Assembly: GCA_920105625.2 (NCBI GenBank)
Contig: OV050030.1
Span: 193,869,887 to 193,933,886 of the forward strand
Source of the DNA: Clusia tigrina
Lineage: Eukaryota; Arthropoda; Insecta; Diptera; Clusiidae
DNA: 64,000 nucleotides
Direction of reading: 5' to 3'
The notes under the pieces were generated by a model, which saw only the letters and a program-made list of their open reading frames with translations, was not told the origin of the DNA and searched no databases. Both the position numbers and the translations under genes were made by a program. This document shows, piece by piece, positions 1 to 10,930 of this stretch; the first letter of the stretch is position 1, and the number at the start of each line of letters is the position of its first letter.

Positions 1-235
1 TCAGTCGCTGCCGCTGTCGATTGGGGTGGTCTGCTGCCTTATCTATGCCTAAGTCTACCCCTATCTGCCTCAGTCGGCGTCTCAGTCGGCGTCTCAGTCG
101 GCGTCGCAGCCTCTGTCAGCGTCTCGTTAGGCGTCTCACTCGCTGCCGCTGTCGCTTGGGGGTTCTGCTGCCTTCGCTATGCCTATATCTATCCCTATCT
201 GTCTTAGTCGGCGTCTCAGTCGGCGTCGCAGCCTC
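1..235 (+). repeat. Partial higher-order copy shared with 1,453-1,690
   Basis: The rare variant reading CTTATCTATGCCTAAGTC is present near 39 and again near 1,491, an offset of 1,452 bp. Neighbouring unusual bases (CTCGTTAGGCGTCTCACTCG and CTTCGCTATGCC) are shared as well. The match fades after about 235 bases, so this is the end of a longer duplicated block that starts outside the window. Confidence 0.75.
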
Positions 236-1080
236 TGTCGGCATCTCTGTAGGCGTCTCAATCGCTGCCGCTGTCGATTGGGGGTCTCCTTCCATCTCTA
301 TGCCTATATCCACCCCTATCTGCCTCAGTCGGCGTCGCAGCCTCTGTCAGCGTCTCTGTAGGCGTCTCAGTTGCTGCCGCTGTCGATTGGGGCGTCTGCT
401 GCCTTCTCTATACCTCTATCTTCCCCTATCTGCCGCAGTCGGCGTCTCATTCGACGTCGCAGCCTCTGCTGCGTCTCTGTAGGCGTCTCAGTCGCTGCCG
501 CTGTCGATTGGGGGTTCTTCTGCCTTCGCTATGCCTATATCTACCCCTATCTGCCACAGTCGGCGTCTCAGTCGTCGCCGCAGCCTCTCTCAACGTCTCT
601 GTAGGCGTCTCAGTCGCTGCCGCTGTCGATTGGGGGGGTCTGATGCCTTTTCTATGGATATATCTGCCCCTATCTGCCTCAGTCGGCGTCAAAGTCGGCG
701 AAGCAGCCTCTGTCAGCGTCTCTGTACGCGTCTCAGTCGCTGCCGCTGTCCATTGGGGGGTTTGCTGCCTTCTCTATGCTTATATCTACCCCCATCTGCC
801 TCAGTCGGCGTCTCAGTCGGCGTCGCTGTAGGCGTCTCTGTCGCTGTCGATTGGGGGGGTCTGCTGCTTTCTCTATGCCTATATGTACTCTTATCTGCCT
901 CAGTCGGCGTCTCAGTAGGCGTCGCAGCCTCTCGCAGCGTCTCTGTAGGCGTCTCAGTAGCTGCCGCTGTCGATTGGGGGTCTGTTGCCTTCTCTATGCC
1001 TGTATCTACGCCTATCTGCCTCAGTCGGCGTCTCAGTCGGCGTCGCAGCCTCTGTCAGCGTCTCTGTAGGCGTCTTAGTA

Positions 1081-1202
1081 GCTGCCGCTGTCCATTGGGG
1101 GGTCTGCTGCCTTCTCTATGCCTATATCTACCACTATCTGCCTCAGTCGGTGTCTCAGTCGGCGTCGCAGCCTCTGTCAGCGTCTCTGTTGCCGTCTCAG
1201 TA
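1081..1202 (+). repeat. Representative type I satellite monomer (122 bp)
   Basis: One complete unit, taken from GCTGCCGCTG to the base before the next GCTGCCGCTG. It shows the usual order: hexamer tail, ATTGGGGGG, CTGCTGCCTTCTCTATGCC, TATATCTACC, CTATCTGCCTCA, then GTCGGYGTCTCA, GTCGGCGTCGCA and the GCCTCTGTCAGCGTCTCTG stretch. A similar unit at 63,068-63,188 is 121 bp because its G-run is one base shorter. A length near 122 is not a multiple of three, so reading frame rotates from unit to unit. Confidence 0.9.
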
Positions 1203-2364
1203 GCTGCCGCTGTCGATTGGGGGTCTGCTGCCTTCTCTATGCCTATATCTACCCCTATCCGCCCCAGTCGGCGTCTCAGTCGGCGTCTCAGTCGGCGTTT
1301 CAGTCGGAGTCGCAGCCTCTTTCAGCGTCTCTCTACGCGTCTCAGGAGATGTTGCTGTCCATTGGGGGGTCTGCTGCCTATATCTACCCCTATCTGCCTC
1401 AGTCGGCGTCTCAGACGGCTTCGTAGCCTCTGTCAGCGTCTCTGTAGGCGTCTCAGTAGCTGCCGCTGTCGATTGGGGTGGTCTGCTGCCTTATCTATGC
1501 CTAAGTCTACCCCTATCTGCCTCAGTCGGCGTCTCAGTCGGCGTCTCAGTCGGCGTCGCAGCCTCTGTCAGCGTCTCGTTAGGCGTCTCACTCGCTGCCG
1601 CTGTCGCTTGGGGGTTCTGCTGCCTTCGCTATGCCTATATCTATCCCTATCTGTCTTAGTCGGCGTCTCAGTCGGCGTCGCAGCCTCTGTCAGCGTCTCT
1701 GTAGGCGTCTCAGTCGCTGCCGTTGTCGATTGGGTGGGTCTGCTGCCTGCTTTATGCCTATATCTACCCCTATCTGCCTCAGTCGGCGTCTCAGTCGGCG
1801 TCGCAGCCTCTGTCAGCGTCTCTGTAGGCGTCTTAGTAGCTGCCGCTGTCCATTGGGGGGTCTGCTGCCTTCTCTATGCCTATATCTACCCCTATCTGCC
1901 TCAATCGGCGTCTCAGTCGGCGTCGCAGCCACTGCCAGCGTCTCTGTAGACGTCTCAGTCGCAGTCACTGCCGCTGTCGATTCGGGTGGTCTGCTGCCTT
2001 CTCTATGCCTATATCTACCCCTATCTGCCTCAATCGGCGTCTCAGTCGGCGTCGCAGCCTCTGTCAGCGTCTCTGTAGGCGTCTCAGTCGCTGCCGCTGT
2101 CTATTGGAGGGTCTGCTGCCTTCTCTATACCAATATCTACCTTTATCTGCCTCAGTCGGCGTCTCAGTCGGCGTCTCAGTCGATTCCGCTGTCGATTGGG
2201 GGGTCTGCTGCCTTGTCTATGCCTGTATCTACTCCTATCTGCTTCAGTCGGCGTCTCAGTCGGCGGCGCAGCCTCTGTCAGTGTCTCTGTAGACGTCTCA
2301 GTCGCTGCCGCTGTGGATTGGGGGGTCTGCTGTTTTCTCTATGCCTATATCTACACCTAACTGC

Positions 2365-2440
2365 CTCAGTCGGTGTCGCAGCCACTGCCAGAGTCTCTGT
2401 AGACGTCTCAGTCGCAGTCACTGCCGCTGTCGAGTTGGGG
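2365..2440 (+). repeat. Type II monomer variant (6-bp AGTCAC insertion)
   Basis: This variant carries GCAGCCACTGCCAG in place of GCAGCCTCTGTCAG, GTAGAC in place of GTAGGC, and a 6-bp insertion (AGTCAC) inside the GTCGCTGCCGCT segment, giving GTCGCAGTCACTGCC. These differences travel together and recur many times, for example near 4,685, 7,185, 9,215, 13,495, 18,370, 25,490 and 29,870. Type II is therefore an established monomer subfamily, not random decay, and it is a useful marker for higher-order repeats. Confidence 0.85.
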
Positions 2441-3373
2441 GTCTGCTGCCTTCTCTATGCCTATATCTACCCCTATCAGCCACAGTCGGCGTCTCAGTGG
2501 GCGTCTCAGTCGGCGTCGCAGCCTCTGTCAGCGTCTCTGTACGCGTCTCTGTCGCTGCCGCTGTCCATTGGGGGGTCTGCTGCCTTCTCTATGCCTATAT
2601 CTACCCCTATCTGCCTCAGTCGGCGTCTCAGACGGCATCGTAGCCTCTGTCAGCGTCACTGTAGGCGTCTCAGTAGCTGCCGCTGTCGATTGGGGGGTCT
2701 GCTGCCTTCTCTATGCCTATATCTACCCCTATCTGCCTCAGTCGGCGTCGCAGCCACTGCCAGCGTCTCTGTGGATGTCTCAGTCGCAGTCACTGCCGCT
2801 GTCGATTGGGGGGGTCTGCTGCTTTCTCTATGCCTATATGTACCCCTATCTGCCTCAGTCGGCGTCTCAGTAGGCGTCGCAGCCTCTCGCAGCGTCTCTG
2901 TAGGCGTCTCAGTAGCTGCCGCTGTCGATTGGGGGTCTGTTGCCTTCTCTATGCCTGTATCTACGCCTATCTGCCTCAGTCGGCGTCTCAGTCGGCGTCG
3001 CAGCCTCTGTCAGCGTCTCTGTAGGCGTGTTAGTAGCTGCCGCTGTCCATTGGGGGGTCTGCTGCCTTCTCTATGCCTATATCTACCACTATCTGCCTCA
3101 GTCGGCGTCTCAGTCGGCGTCGCAGCCTCTGTCAGCGTCTCTGTTGCCGTCTCAGTAGCTGCCGCTGTCGATTGGGGGTCTGCTGCCTTCTCTATGCCTA
3201 TATCTACCCCTAACTGCCTCAGTCGGCGTCTCAGTCGGCGTCTCAGTCGGCGTTTCAGTCGGAGTCGCAGCCTCTTTCAGCGTCTCTCTACGCGTCTCAG
3301 GATATGTTGCTGTCCATTGGGGGGTCTGCTGCCTTCTCTATGCCTATATCTACCCCTATCTGCCTCATTCGGC

Positions 3374-3422
3374 GTCTAAGTCGGCGTCGCTGTAGGCGTC
3401 TCTGTCGCTGTCGATTGGGGGG
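3374..3422 (+). repeat. Type III monomer variant (18-bp and 6-bp deletions)
   Basis: Here GTCGGCGTCG is followed directly by CTGTAGGCGTCT, so 18 bp (the CAGCCTCTGTCAGCGTCT part) are absent. The later GTCGCTGCCGCTGTCGATT is shortened to GTCGCTGTCGATT, a further 6-bp loss. The same short form recurs near 4,945, 5,770, 7,440, 9,470, 10,920 and 11,630. A related form with only the 18-bp loss is seen near 14,345 and 26,320. Confidence 0.8.
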
Positions 3423-5919
3423 GGTCTGCTGTCTTCTCTATGCCTATATCTACCCCTATCTGCTTCAGTCGGCGTCTCAGACGGCATCGTAGCCTCTGTC
3501 AGCATCTCTGTAGGCGTCTCAGTAGCTGCCGCTATCGATTGGGGGGGTCTGCTGCCTTCTCTATGCCTATATCTACCCCTATCTGCCTCAGTCGGCGTCG
3601 CAGCCACTGCCAGCGTGTCTGTAGACGTCTCAGTCGCAGTCACTGCCGCTGTCGATTGGGGGGGTCTGCTGCTTTCTCTATGCCTATATGTACCCCTATC
3701 TGCCTCAGTCGGCGTCTCAGTAGGCGTCGCAGCCTCTCGCAGCGTCTCTGTAGGCGTCTCAGTAGCTGCCGCTGTCGATTGGAGGGTCTGCTGCCTTCTC
3801 TATACCAATATCTAACTTTATCTGCCTCAGTCGGCGTCTCAGTCGGCGTCTCAGTCGGCGTCTCAGTATTCGTCTCAGTCGATTCCGCTGTCGATTGGGG
3901 GGTCTGCTGCCTTCTCTATGCCTATATCTACCACTATCTGCCTCAGTCGGCGTCTCAGTCGGCGTCGCAGCCTCTGTCAGCGTCTCTGTTGCCGTCTCAG
4001 TAGCTGCCGCTGTCGATTGGGGGTCTGCTGCCTTCTCTATGCCTATATCTACCCCTATCCGCCCCAGTCGGCGTCTCAGTCGGCGTCTCAGTCGGCGTTT
4101 CAGTCGGAGTCGCAGCCTCTTTCAGCGTCTCTCTACGCGTCTCAGGAGATGTTGCTGTCCATTGCGGGGTCTGCTGCCTTCTCTATGCCTATATCTACCC
4201 CTATCTGCCTCAGTCGGCGTCTCAGACGGCTTCGTAGCCTCTGTCAGCGTCTCTGTAGGCGTCTCAGAGCTGCCGCTGTCGATTGGGGGGTCTGCTGCCT
4301 TCTCTATGCCTATATCTACCCCTATCTGCCTCAATCGGCGTCTCAGTCGGCGTCGCAGCTTCTGTCAGCGTCTCTGTAGGCGTCTCAGTCGCTGCCGCTG
4401 TCTATTGGAGGGTCTGCTGCCTTCTCTATACCAATATCTACCTTTATCTGCCTCAGTCGGCGTCTCAGTCGGCGTCTCAGTCGATTCCGCTGTCGATTGG
4501 GGGGTCTGCTGCCTTGTCTATGCCTGTATCTACTCCTATCTGCTTCAGTCGGCGTCTCAGTCGGCGTCTCAGTCGGCGGCGCAGCCTCTGTCAGTGTCTC
4601 TGTAGACGTCTCAGTCGCTGCCGCTGTGGATTGGGGGGTCTGCTGCTTTCTCTATGCCTATATCTACCCCTAACTGCCTCAGTCGGTGTCGCAGCCACTG
4701 CCAGAGTCTCTGTAGACGTCTCAGTCGCAGTCACTGCCGCTGTCGAGTTGGGGGTCTGCTGCCTTCTCTATGCCTATATCTACCCCTATCAGCCACAGTC
4801 GGCGTCTCAGTGGGCGTCTCAGTCGGCGTCGCAGCCTCTGTCAGCGTCTCTGTACGCGTCTCTGTCGCTGCCGCTGTCCATTGGGGGGTCTGCTGCCTTC
4901 TCTATGCCTATATCTACCCCTATCTAACTCATTCGGCGTCTACGTCGGCGTCGCTGTAGGCGTCTCTGTCGCTGTCGATTGGGGGGGTCTGCTGCCTTCT
5001 CTATGCCTATATCTACCCCTATCTGCTTCAGTCGGCGTCTCAGACGGCATCGTAGCCTCTGTCAGCATCTCTGTAGGCGTCTCAGTAGCTGCCGCTATCG
5101 ATTGGGGGGGGTCTGCTGCCTTCTCTATGCCTATATCTACCCCTATCTGCCTCAGTCAGCGTCGCAGTCACTGCCAGCGTCTCTGTAGACGTCTCAGTCG
5201 CAGTCACTGCTGCTGTCGATTCGGGTGGTCTGCTGCCTTCTCTATGCCTATATCTACCCCTATCTGCCTCAATCGGCGTCTCAGTCGGCGTCGCAGCCTC
5301 TGTCAGCGTCTCTGTAGGCGTCTCAGTAGCTGCCGCTGTCGATTGGGGGGGTCTGCTGCCTTCTCTATGCCTATATCTACCCCTATCTGCCTCAATCGGC
5401 GTCTCAGTCGGCGTCGCAGCCTCTGTCAGTGTCTCTGTAGGCGTCTCAGTCGCTGCCGCTGTCGATTGGAGGGTATGCTGCCTTCTCTATACCAATATCT
5501 AACTTTATCTGCCTCAGTCGGCGTCTCAGTCGGCGTCTCAGTCGGCGTCTCAGTCGATTCCGCTGTCGATTGGGGGGTCAGCTGCCGTCTCTATGCCTAT
5601 ATCTACCCCTATCAGCCTCAGTCGGCGTCTAAGTGGGCGTCTCAGTCGGCGTCGCAGCCTCTGTCAGCGTCTCTGTACGCGTCTCTGTCGCTGCCGCTGT
5701 CCATTGGGGGTCTGCTGCCTTCTCTATGCCTATATCTACCCCTATCTGCCTCCTTCGGCGTCTAAGTCGGCGTCGCTGTAGGCGTCTCTGTCGCTGTCGA
5801 TTGGGGGGGGGTCTGCTGCCTTCTCTATGCCTATATCTACCCCTATCTGCCTCAGTCGGCGTCTCAGACGGCATCGTAGCCTCTGTCAGCGTCTCTGTAG
5901 GCGTCTCAGTAGCTGCCGC

Positions 5920-7485
5920 TGTCGATTGGGGGGTCTGCTGCCTTCTCTATGCCTATATCTACCCCTATCTGCCTCAGTCGGCGTCGCAGCCACTGCCAGC
6001 GTCTCTGTAGATGTCTCAGTCGCAGTCACTGCCGCTGTCGATTGGGGGGGTCTGCTGCTTTCTCTATGCCTATATGTACCCCTATCTGCCTCAGTCGGCG
6101 TCTCAGTAGGCGTCGCAGCCTCTCGCAGCGTCTCTGTAGGCGTCTCAGTAGCTGCCGCTGTCGATTGGGGGTCTGTTGCCTTCTCTATGCCTGTATCTAC
6201 GCCTATCTGCCTCAGTCGGCGTCTCAGTCGGCGTCGCAGCCTCTGTCAGCGTCTCTGTAGGCGTCTTAGTAGCTGCCGCTGTCCATTGGGGGGTCTGCTG
6301 CCTTCTCTATGCCTATATCTACCACTATCTGCCTCAGTCGGCGTCTCAGTAGGCGTCGCAGCCTCTGTCAGCATCTCTGTTGCCGTCTCAGTAGCTGCCG
6401 CTGTCGATTGGGGGTCTGCTGCCTTCTCTATGCCTATATCTACCCCTATCCGCCCCAGTCGGCGTCTCAGTCGGCGTCTCAGTCGGCGTTTCAGTCGGAG
6501 TCGCAGCCTCTTTCAGCGTCTCTCTACGCGTCTCAGGATATGTTGCTGTCCATTGGGGGGTCTGCTGCCTTCTCTATGCCTATATCTACCCCTATCTGCC
6601 TCAGTCGGCGTCTCAGACGGCTTCGTAGCCTCTGTCAGCGTCTCTGTAGGCGTCTCAGTAGCTGCCGCTGTCGATTGGGGGGTCTGCTGCCTTCTCTATG
6701 CCTATATCTACCCCTATCTGCCTTAGTCGGCGTCGCAGCCACTGCCAGCGTCTCTGTAGACGTCTCAGTCGCAGTCACTGCCGCTGTCGATACGGGTGGT
6801 CTGCTGCCTTCTCTATGCCTATATCTACCCCTATCTGCCTCAATCGGCGTCTCAGTCGGCGTCGCAGCCTCTGTCAGCGTCTCTGTAGGCGTCTCAGTCG
6901 CTGCCGCTGTCTATTGGAGGGTCTGCTGCCTTCTCTATACCAATATCTACCTTTATCTGCCTCAGTCGGCGTCTCAGTCGGCGTCTCAGTCGATTCCGCT
7001 GTCGATTGGGGGGTCTGCTGCCTTGTCTATGCCTGTATCTAATCCTATCTGCTTCAGTCGGCGTCTCAGTCGGCGGCGCAGCCTCTGTCAGTGTCTCTGT
7101 AGACGTCTCAGTCGCTGCCGCTGTGGATTGGGGGGTCTGCTGCTTTCTCTATGCCTATATCTACCCCTAACTGCCTCAGTCGGTGTCGCAGCCACTGCCA
7201 GAGTCTCTGTAGACGTCTCAGTCGCAGTCACTGCCGCTGTCGAGTTGGGGGTCTGCTGCCTTCTCTATGCCTATATCTACCCCTATCAGCCACAGTCGGC
7301 GTCTCAGTGGGCGTCTCAGTCGGCGTCGCAGCCTCTGTCAGCGTCTCTGTACGCGTATCTGTCGCTGCCGCTGTCCATTGGGGGGTCTGCTGCCTTCTCT
7401 ATGCCTATATCTACCCCTATCTGCCTCATTCGGCGTCTAAGTCGGCGTCGCTGTAGGCGTCTCTGTCGCTGTCGATTGGGGGGGT
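5920..7485 (+). repeat. Higher-order repeat unit, copy 1 (about 1.56 kb, offset 2,029 bp)
   Basis: From about 5,920 to 7,485 the order of monomer variants and the private base changes repeat at a constant 2,029-bp offset in 7,950-9,510. Examples are the CCACTATCTGCC, CCCTATCCGCCCC, GATATGTTGCTG/GAGATGTTGCTG and ACCCCTAACTGCC monomers. The boundaries are approximate because both ends lie inside homologous monomers. Confidence 0.85.
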
Positions 7486-7949
7486 CTGCTGCCTTCTCTA
7501 TGCCTATATCTACCCCTATCTGCTTCAGTCGGCGTCTCAGACGGCATCGTAGCCTCTGTCAGCATCTCTGTAGGCGTCTCAGTAGCTGCCGCTATCGATT
7601 GGGGGGGTCTGCTGCCTTCTCTATGCCCATATCTACCCCTATCTGCCTCAGTCGGCGTCGCAGCCACTGCCAGCGTGTCTGTAGACGTCTCAGTCGCAGT
7701 CACTGCTGCTGTCGATTCGGGTGGTCTGCTGCCTTCTCTATGCCTATATCTACCCCTATCTGCCTCAATCGGCGTCTCAGTCGGCGTCGCAGCCTCTGTC
7801 AGCGTCTCTGTAGGCGTCTCAGTCGCTGCCGCTGTCGATTGGAGGGTCTGCTGCCTTCTCTATACCAATATCTAACTTTATCTGCCTCAGTCGGCGTCTC
7901 AGTCGGCGTCTCAGTCGGCGTCTCAGTATTCGTCTCAGTCGATTCCGCT

Positions 7950-9510
7950 GTCGATTGGGGGGTCTGCTGCCTTCTCTATGCCTATATCTACCCCTATCTG
8001 CCTCAGTCGGCGTCGCAGCCACTGCCAGCGTCTCTGTAGATGTCTCAGTCGCAGTCACTGCCGCTGTCGATTGGGGGGGTCTGCTGCTTTCTCTATGCCT
8101 ATATGTACCCCTATCTGCCTCAGTCGGCGTCTCAGTAGGCGTCGCAGCCTCTCGCAGCGTCTCTGTAGGCGTCTCAGTAGCTGCCGCTGTCGATTGGGGG
8201 TCTGTTGCCTTCTCTATGCCTGTATCTACGCCTATCTGCCTCAGTCGGCGTCTCAGTCGGCGTCGCAGCCTCTGTCAGCGTCTCTGTAGGCGTCTTAGTA
8301 GCTGCCGCTGTCCATTGGGGGGTCTGCTGCCTTCTCTATGCCTATATCTACCACTATCTGCCTCAGTCGGCGTCTCAGTCGGCGTCGCAGCCTCTGTCAG
8401 CGTCTCTGTTGCCGTCTCAGTAGCTGCCGCTGTCGATTGGGGGTCTGCTGCCTTCTCTATGCCTATATCTACCCCTATCCGCCCCAGTCGGCGTCTCAGT
8501 CGGCGTCTCAGTCGGCGTTTCAGTCGGAGTCGCAGCCTCTTTCAGCGTCTCTCTACGCGTCTCAGGAGATGTTGCTGTCCATTGGGGGGTCTGCTGCCTT
8601 CTCTATGCCTATATCTACCCCTATCTGCCTCAGTCGGCGTCTCAGACGGCTTCGTAGCCTCTGTCAGCGTCTCTGTAGGCGTCTCAGTAGCTGCCGCTGT
8701 CGATTGGGGGGTCTGCTGCCTTCTCTATGCCTATATCTACCCCTATCTGCCTTAGTCGGCGTCGCAGCCACTGCCAGCGTCTCTGTAGACGTCTCAGTCG
8801 CAGTCACTGCCGCTGTCGATTCGGGTGGTCTGCTGCCTTCTCTATGCCTATATCTACCCCTATCTGCCTCAATCGGCGTCTCAGTCGGCGTCGCAGCCTC
8901 TGTCAGCGTCTCTGTAGGCGTCTCAGTCGCTGCCGCTGTCTATTGGAGGGTCTGCTGCCTTCTCTATACCAATATCTACCTTTATCTGCCTCAGTCGGCG
9001 TCTCAGTCGATTTCGCTGTCGATTGGGGGGTCTGCTGCCTTGTCTATGCCTGTATCTACTCCTATCTGCTTCAGTCGGCGTCTCAGTCGGCGTCTCAGTC
9101 GGCGGCGCAGCCTCTGTCAGTGTCTCTGTAGACGTCTCAGTCGCTGCCGCTGTGGATTGGGGGGTCTGCTGCTTTCTCTATGCCTATATCTACCCCTAAC
9201 TGCCTCAGTCGGTGTCGCAGCCACTGCCAGAGTCTCTGTAGACGTCTCAGTCGCAGTCACTGCCGCTGTCGAGTTGGGGGTCTGCTGCCTTCTCTATGCC
9301 TATATCTACCCCTATCAGCCACAGTCGGCGTCTCAGTGGGCGTCTCAGTCGGCGTCGCAGCCTCTGTCAGCGTCTCTGTACGCGTCTCTGTCGCTGCCGC
9401 TGTCCATTGGGGGGTCTGCTGCCTTCTCTATGCCTATATCTACCCCTATCTGCCTCATTCGGCGTCTAAGTCGGCGTCGCTGTAGGCGTCTCTGCCGCTG
9501 TCGATTTGGG
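7950..9510 (+). repeat. Higher-order repeat unit, copy 2
   Basis: Second copy of the block at 5,920-7,485. Its right part (from about 8,080) is copied once more at 9,515-10,930. It differs from the third copy by several exact 12-bp steps in the GTCGGCGTCTCA tract, near 8,500, 8,997 and 9,080. This indicates that slippage or local exchange continued after duplication. Confidence 0.85.
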
Positions 9511-9514
9511 GGGT

Positions 9515-10930
9515 CTGCTGCTTTCTCTATGCCTATATGTACCCCTATCTGCCTCAGTCGGCGTCTCAGTAGGCGTCGCAGCCTCTCGCAGCGTCTCTGT
9601 AGGCGTCTCAGTTGCTGCCGCTGTCGATTGGGGGTCTGTTGCCTTCTCTATGCCTGTATCTACGCCTATCTGCCTCAGTCGGCGTCTCAGTCGGCGTCGC
9701 AGCCTCTGTCAGCGTCTCTGTAGGCGTCTTAGTAGCTGCCGCTGTCCATTGGGGGGTCTGCTGCCTTCTCTATGCCTATATCTACCACTATCTGCCTCAG
9801 TCGGCGTCTCAGTCGGCGTCGCAGCCTCTGTCAGCGTCTCTGTTGCCGTCTCAGTAGCTGCCGCTGTCGATTGGGGGTCTGCTGCCTTCTCTATGCCTAT
9901 ATCTACCCCTATCCGCCCCAGTCGGCGTCTCAGTCGGCGTCTCAGTCGGAGTCTCAGTCGGCGTTTCAGTCGGAGTCGCAGCCTCTTTCAGCGTCTCTCT
10001 ACGCGTCTCAGGAGATGTTGCTGTCCATTGGGGGGTCTGCTGCCTTCTCTATGCCTATATCTACCCCTATCTGCCTCAGTCGGCGTCTCAGACGGCTTCG
10101 TAGCCTCTGTCAGCGTCTCTGTAGGCGTCTCAGTAGCTGCCGCTGTCGATTGGGGGGTCTGCTGCCTTCTCTATGCCTATATCTACCCCTATCTGCCTTA
10201 GTCGGCGTCGCAGCCACTGCCAGCGTCTCTGTAGACGTCTCAGTCGCAGTCACTGCCGCTGTCGATTCGGGTGGTCTGCTGCCTTCTCTATGCCTATATC
10301 TACCCCTATCTGCCTCAATCGGCGTCTCAGTCGGCGTCGCAGCCTCTGTCAGCGTCTCTGTAGGCGTCTCAGTCGCTGCCGCTGTCTATTGGAGGGTCTG
10401 CTGAATTCTCTATACCAATATCTACCTTTATCTGCCTCAGTCGGCGTCTCAGTCGGCGTCTCAGTCGATTTCGCTGTCGATTGGGGGGTCTGCTGCCTTG
10501 TCTATGCCTGTATCTACTCCTATCTGCTTCAGTCGGCGTCTCAGTCGGCGGCGCAGCCTCTGTCAGTGTCTCTGTAGACGTCTCAGTCGCTGCCGCTGTG
10601 GATTGGGGGGTCTGCTGCTTTCTCTATGCCTATATCTACCCCTAACTGCCTCAGTCGGTGTCGCAGCCACTGCCAGAGTCTCTGTAGACGTCTCAGTCGC
10701 AGTCACTGCCGCTGTCGAGTTGGGGGTCTGCTGCCTTCTCTATGCCTATATCTACCCCTATCAGCCACAGTCGGCGTCTCAGTGGGCGTCTCAGTCGGCG
10801 TCGCAGCCTCTGTCAGCGTCTCTGTACGCGTCTCTGTCGCTGCCGCTGTCCATTGGGGGGTCTGCTGCCTTCTCTATGCCTATATCTACCCCTATCTGCC
10901 TCATTCGGCGTCTAAGTCGGCGTCGCTGTA
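9515..10930 (+). repeat. Higher-order repeat unit, copy 3
   Basis: Third copy, offset 1,434 bp from copy 2 on its left side and 1,446 bp after an extra 12-mer near 9,950. It carries a private change near 10,402 (CTGAATTCTC in place of CTGCCTTCTC) not seen in the other copies. Confidence 0.85.

Noticed and set aside
1081..1202. Similarity of the unit length to nucleosomal or alpha-satellite monomers
   Set aside because: The length (about 122 bp) and sequence do not match alpha satellite, and no CENP-B-like box was seen.
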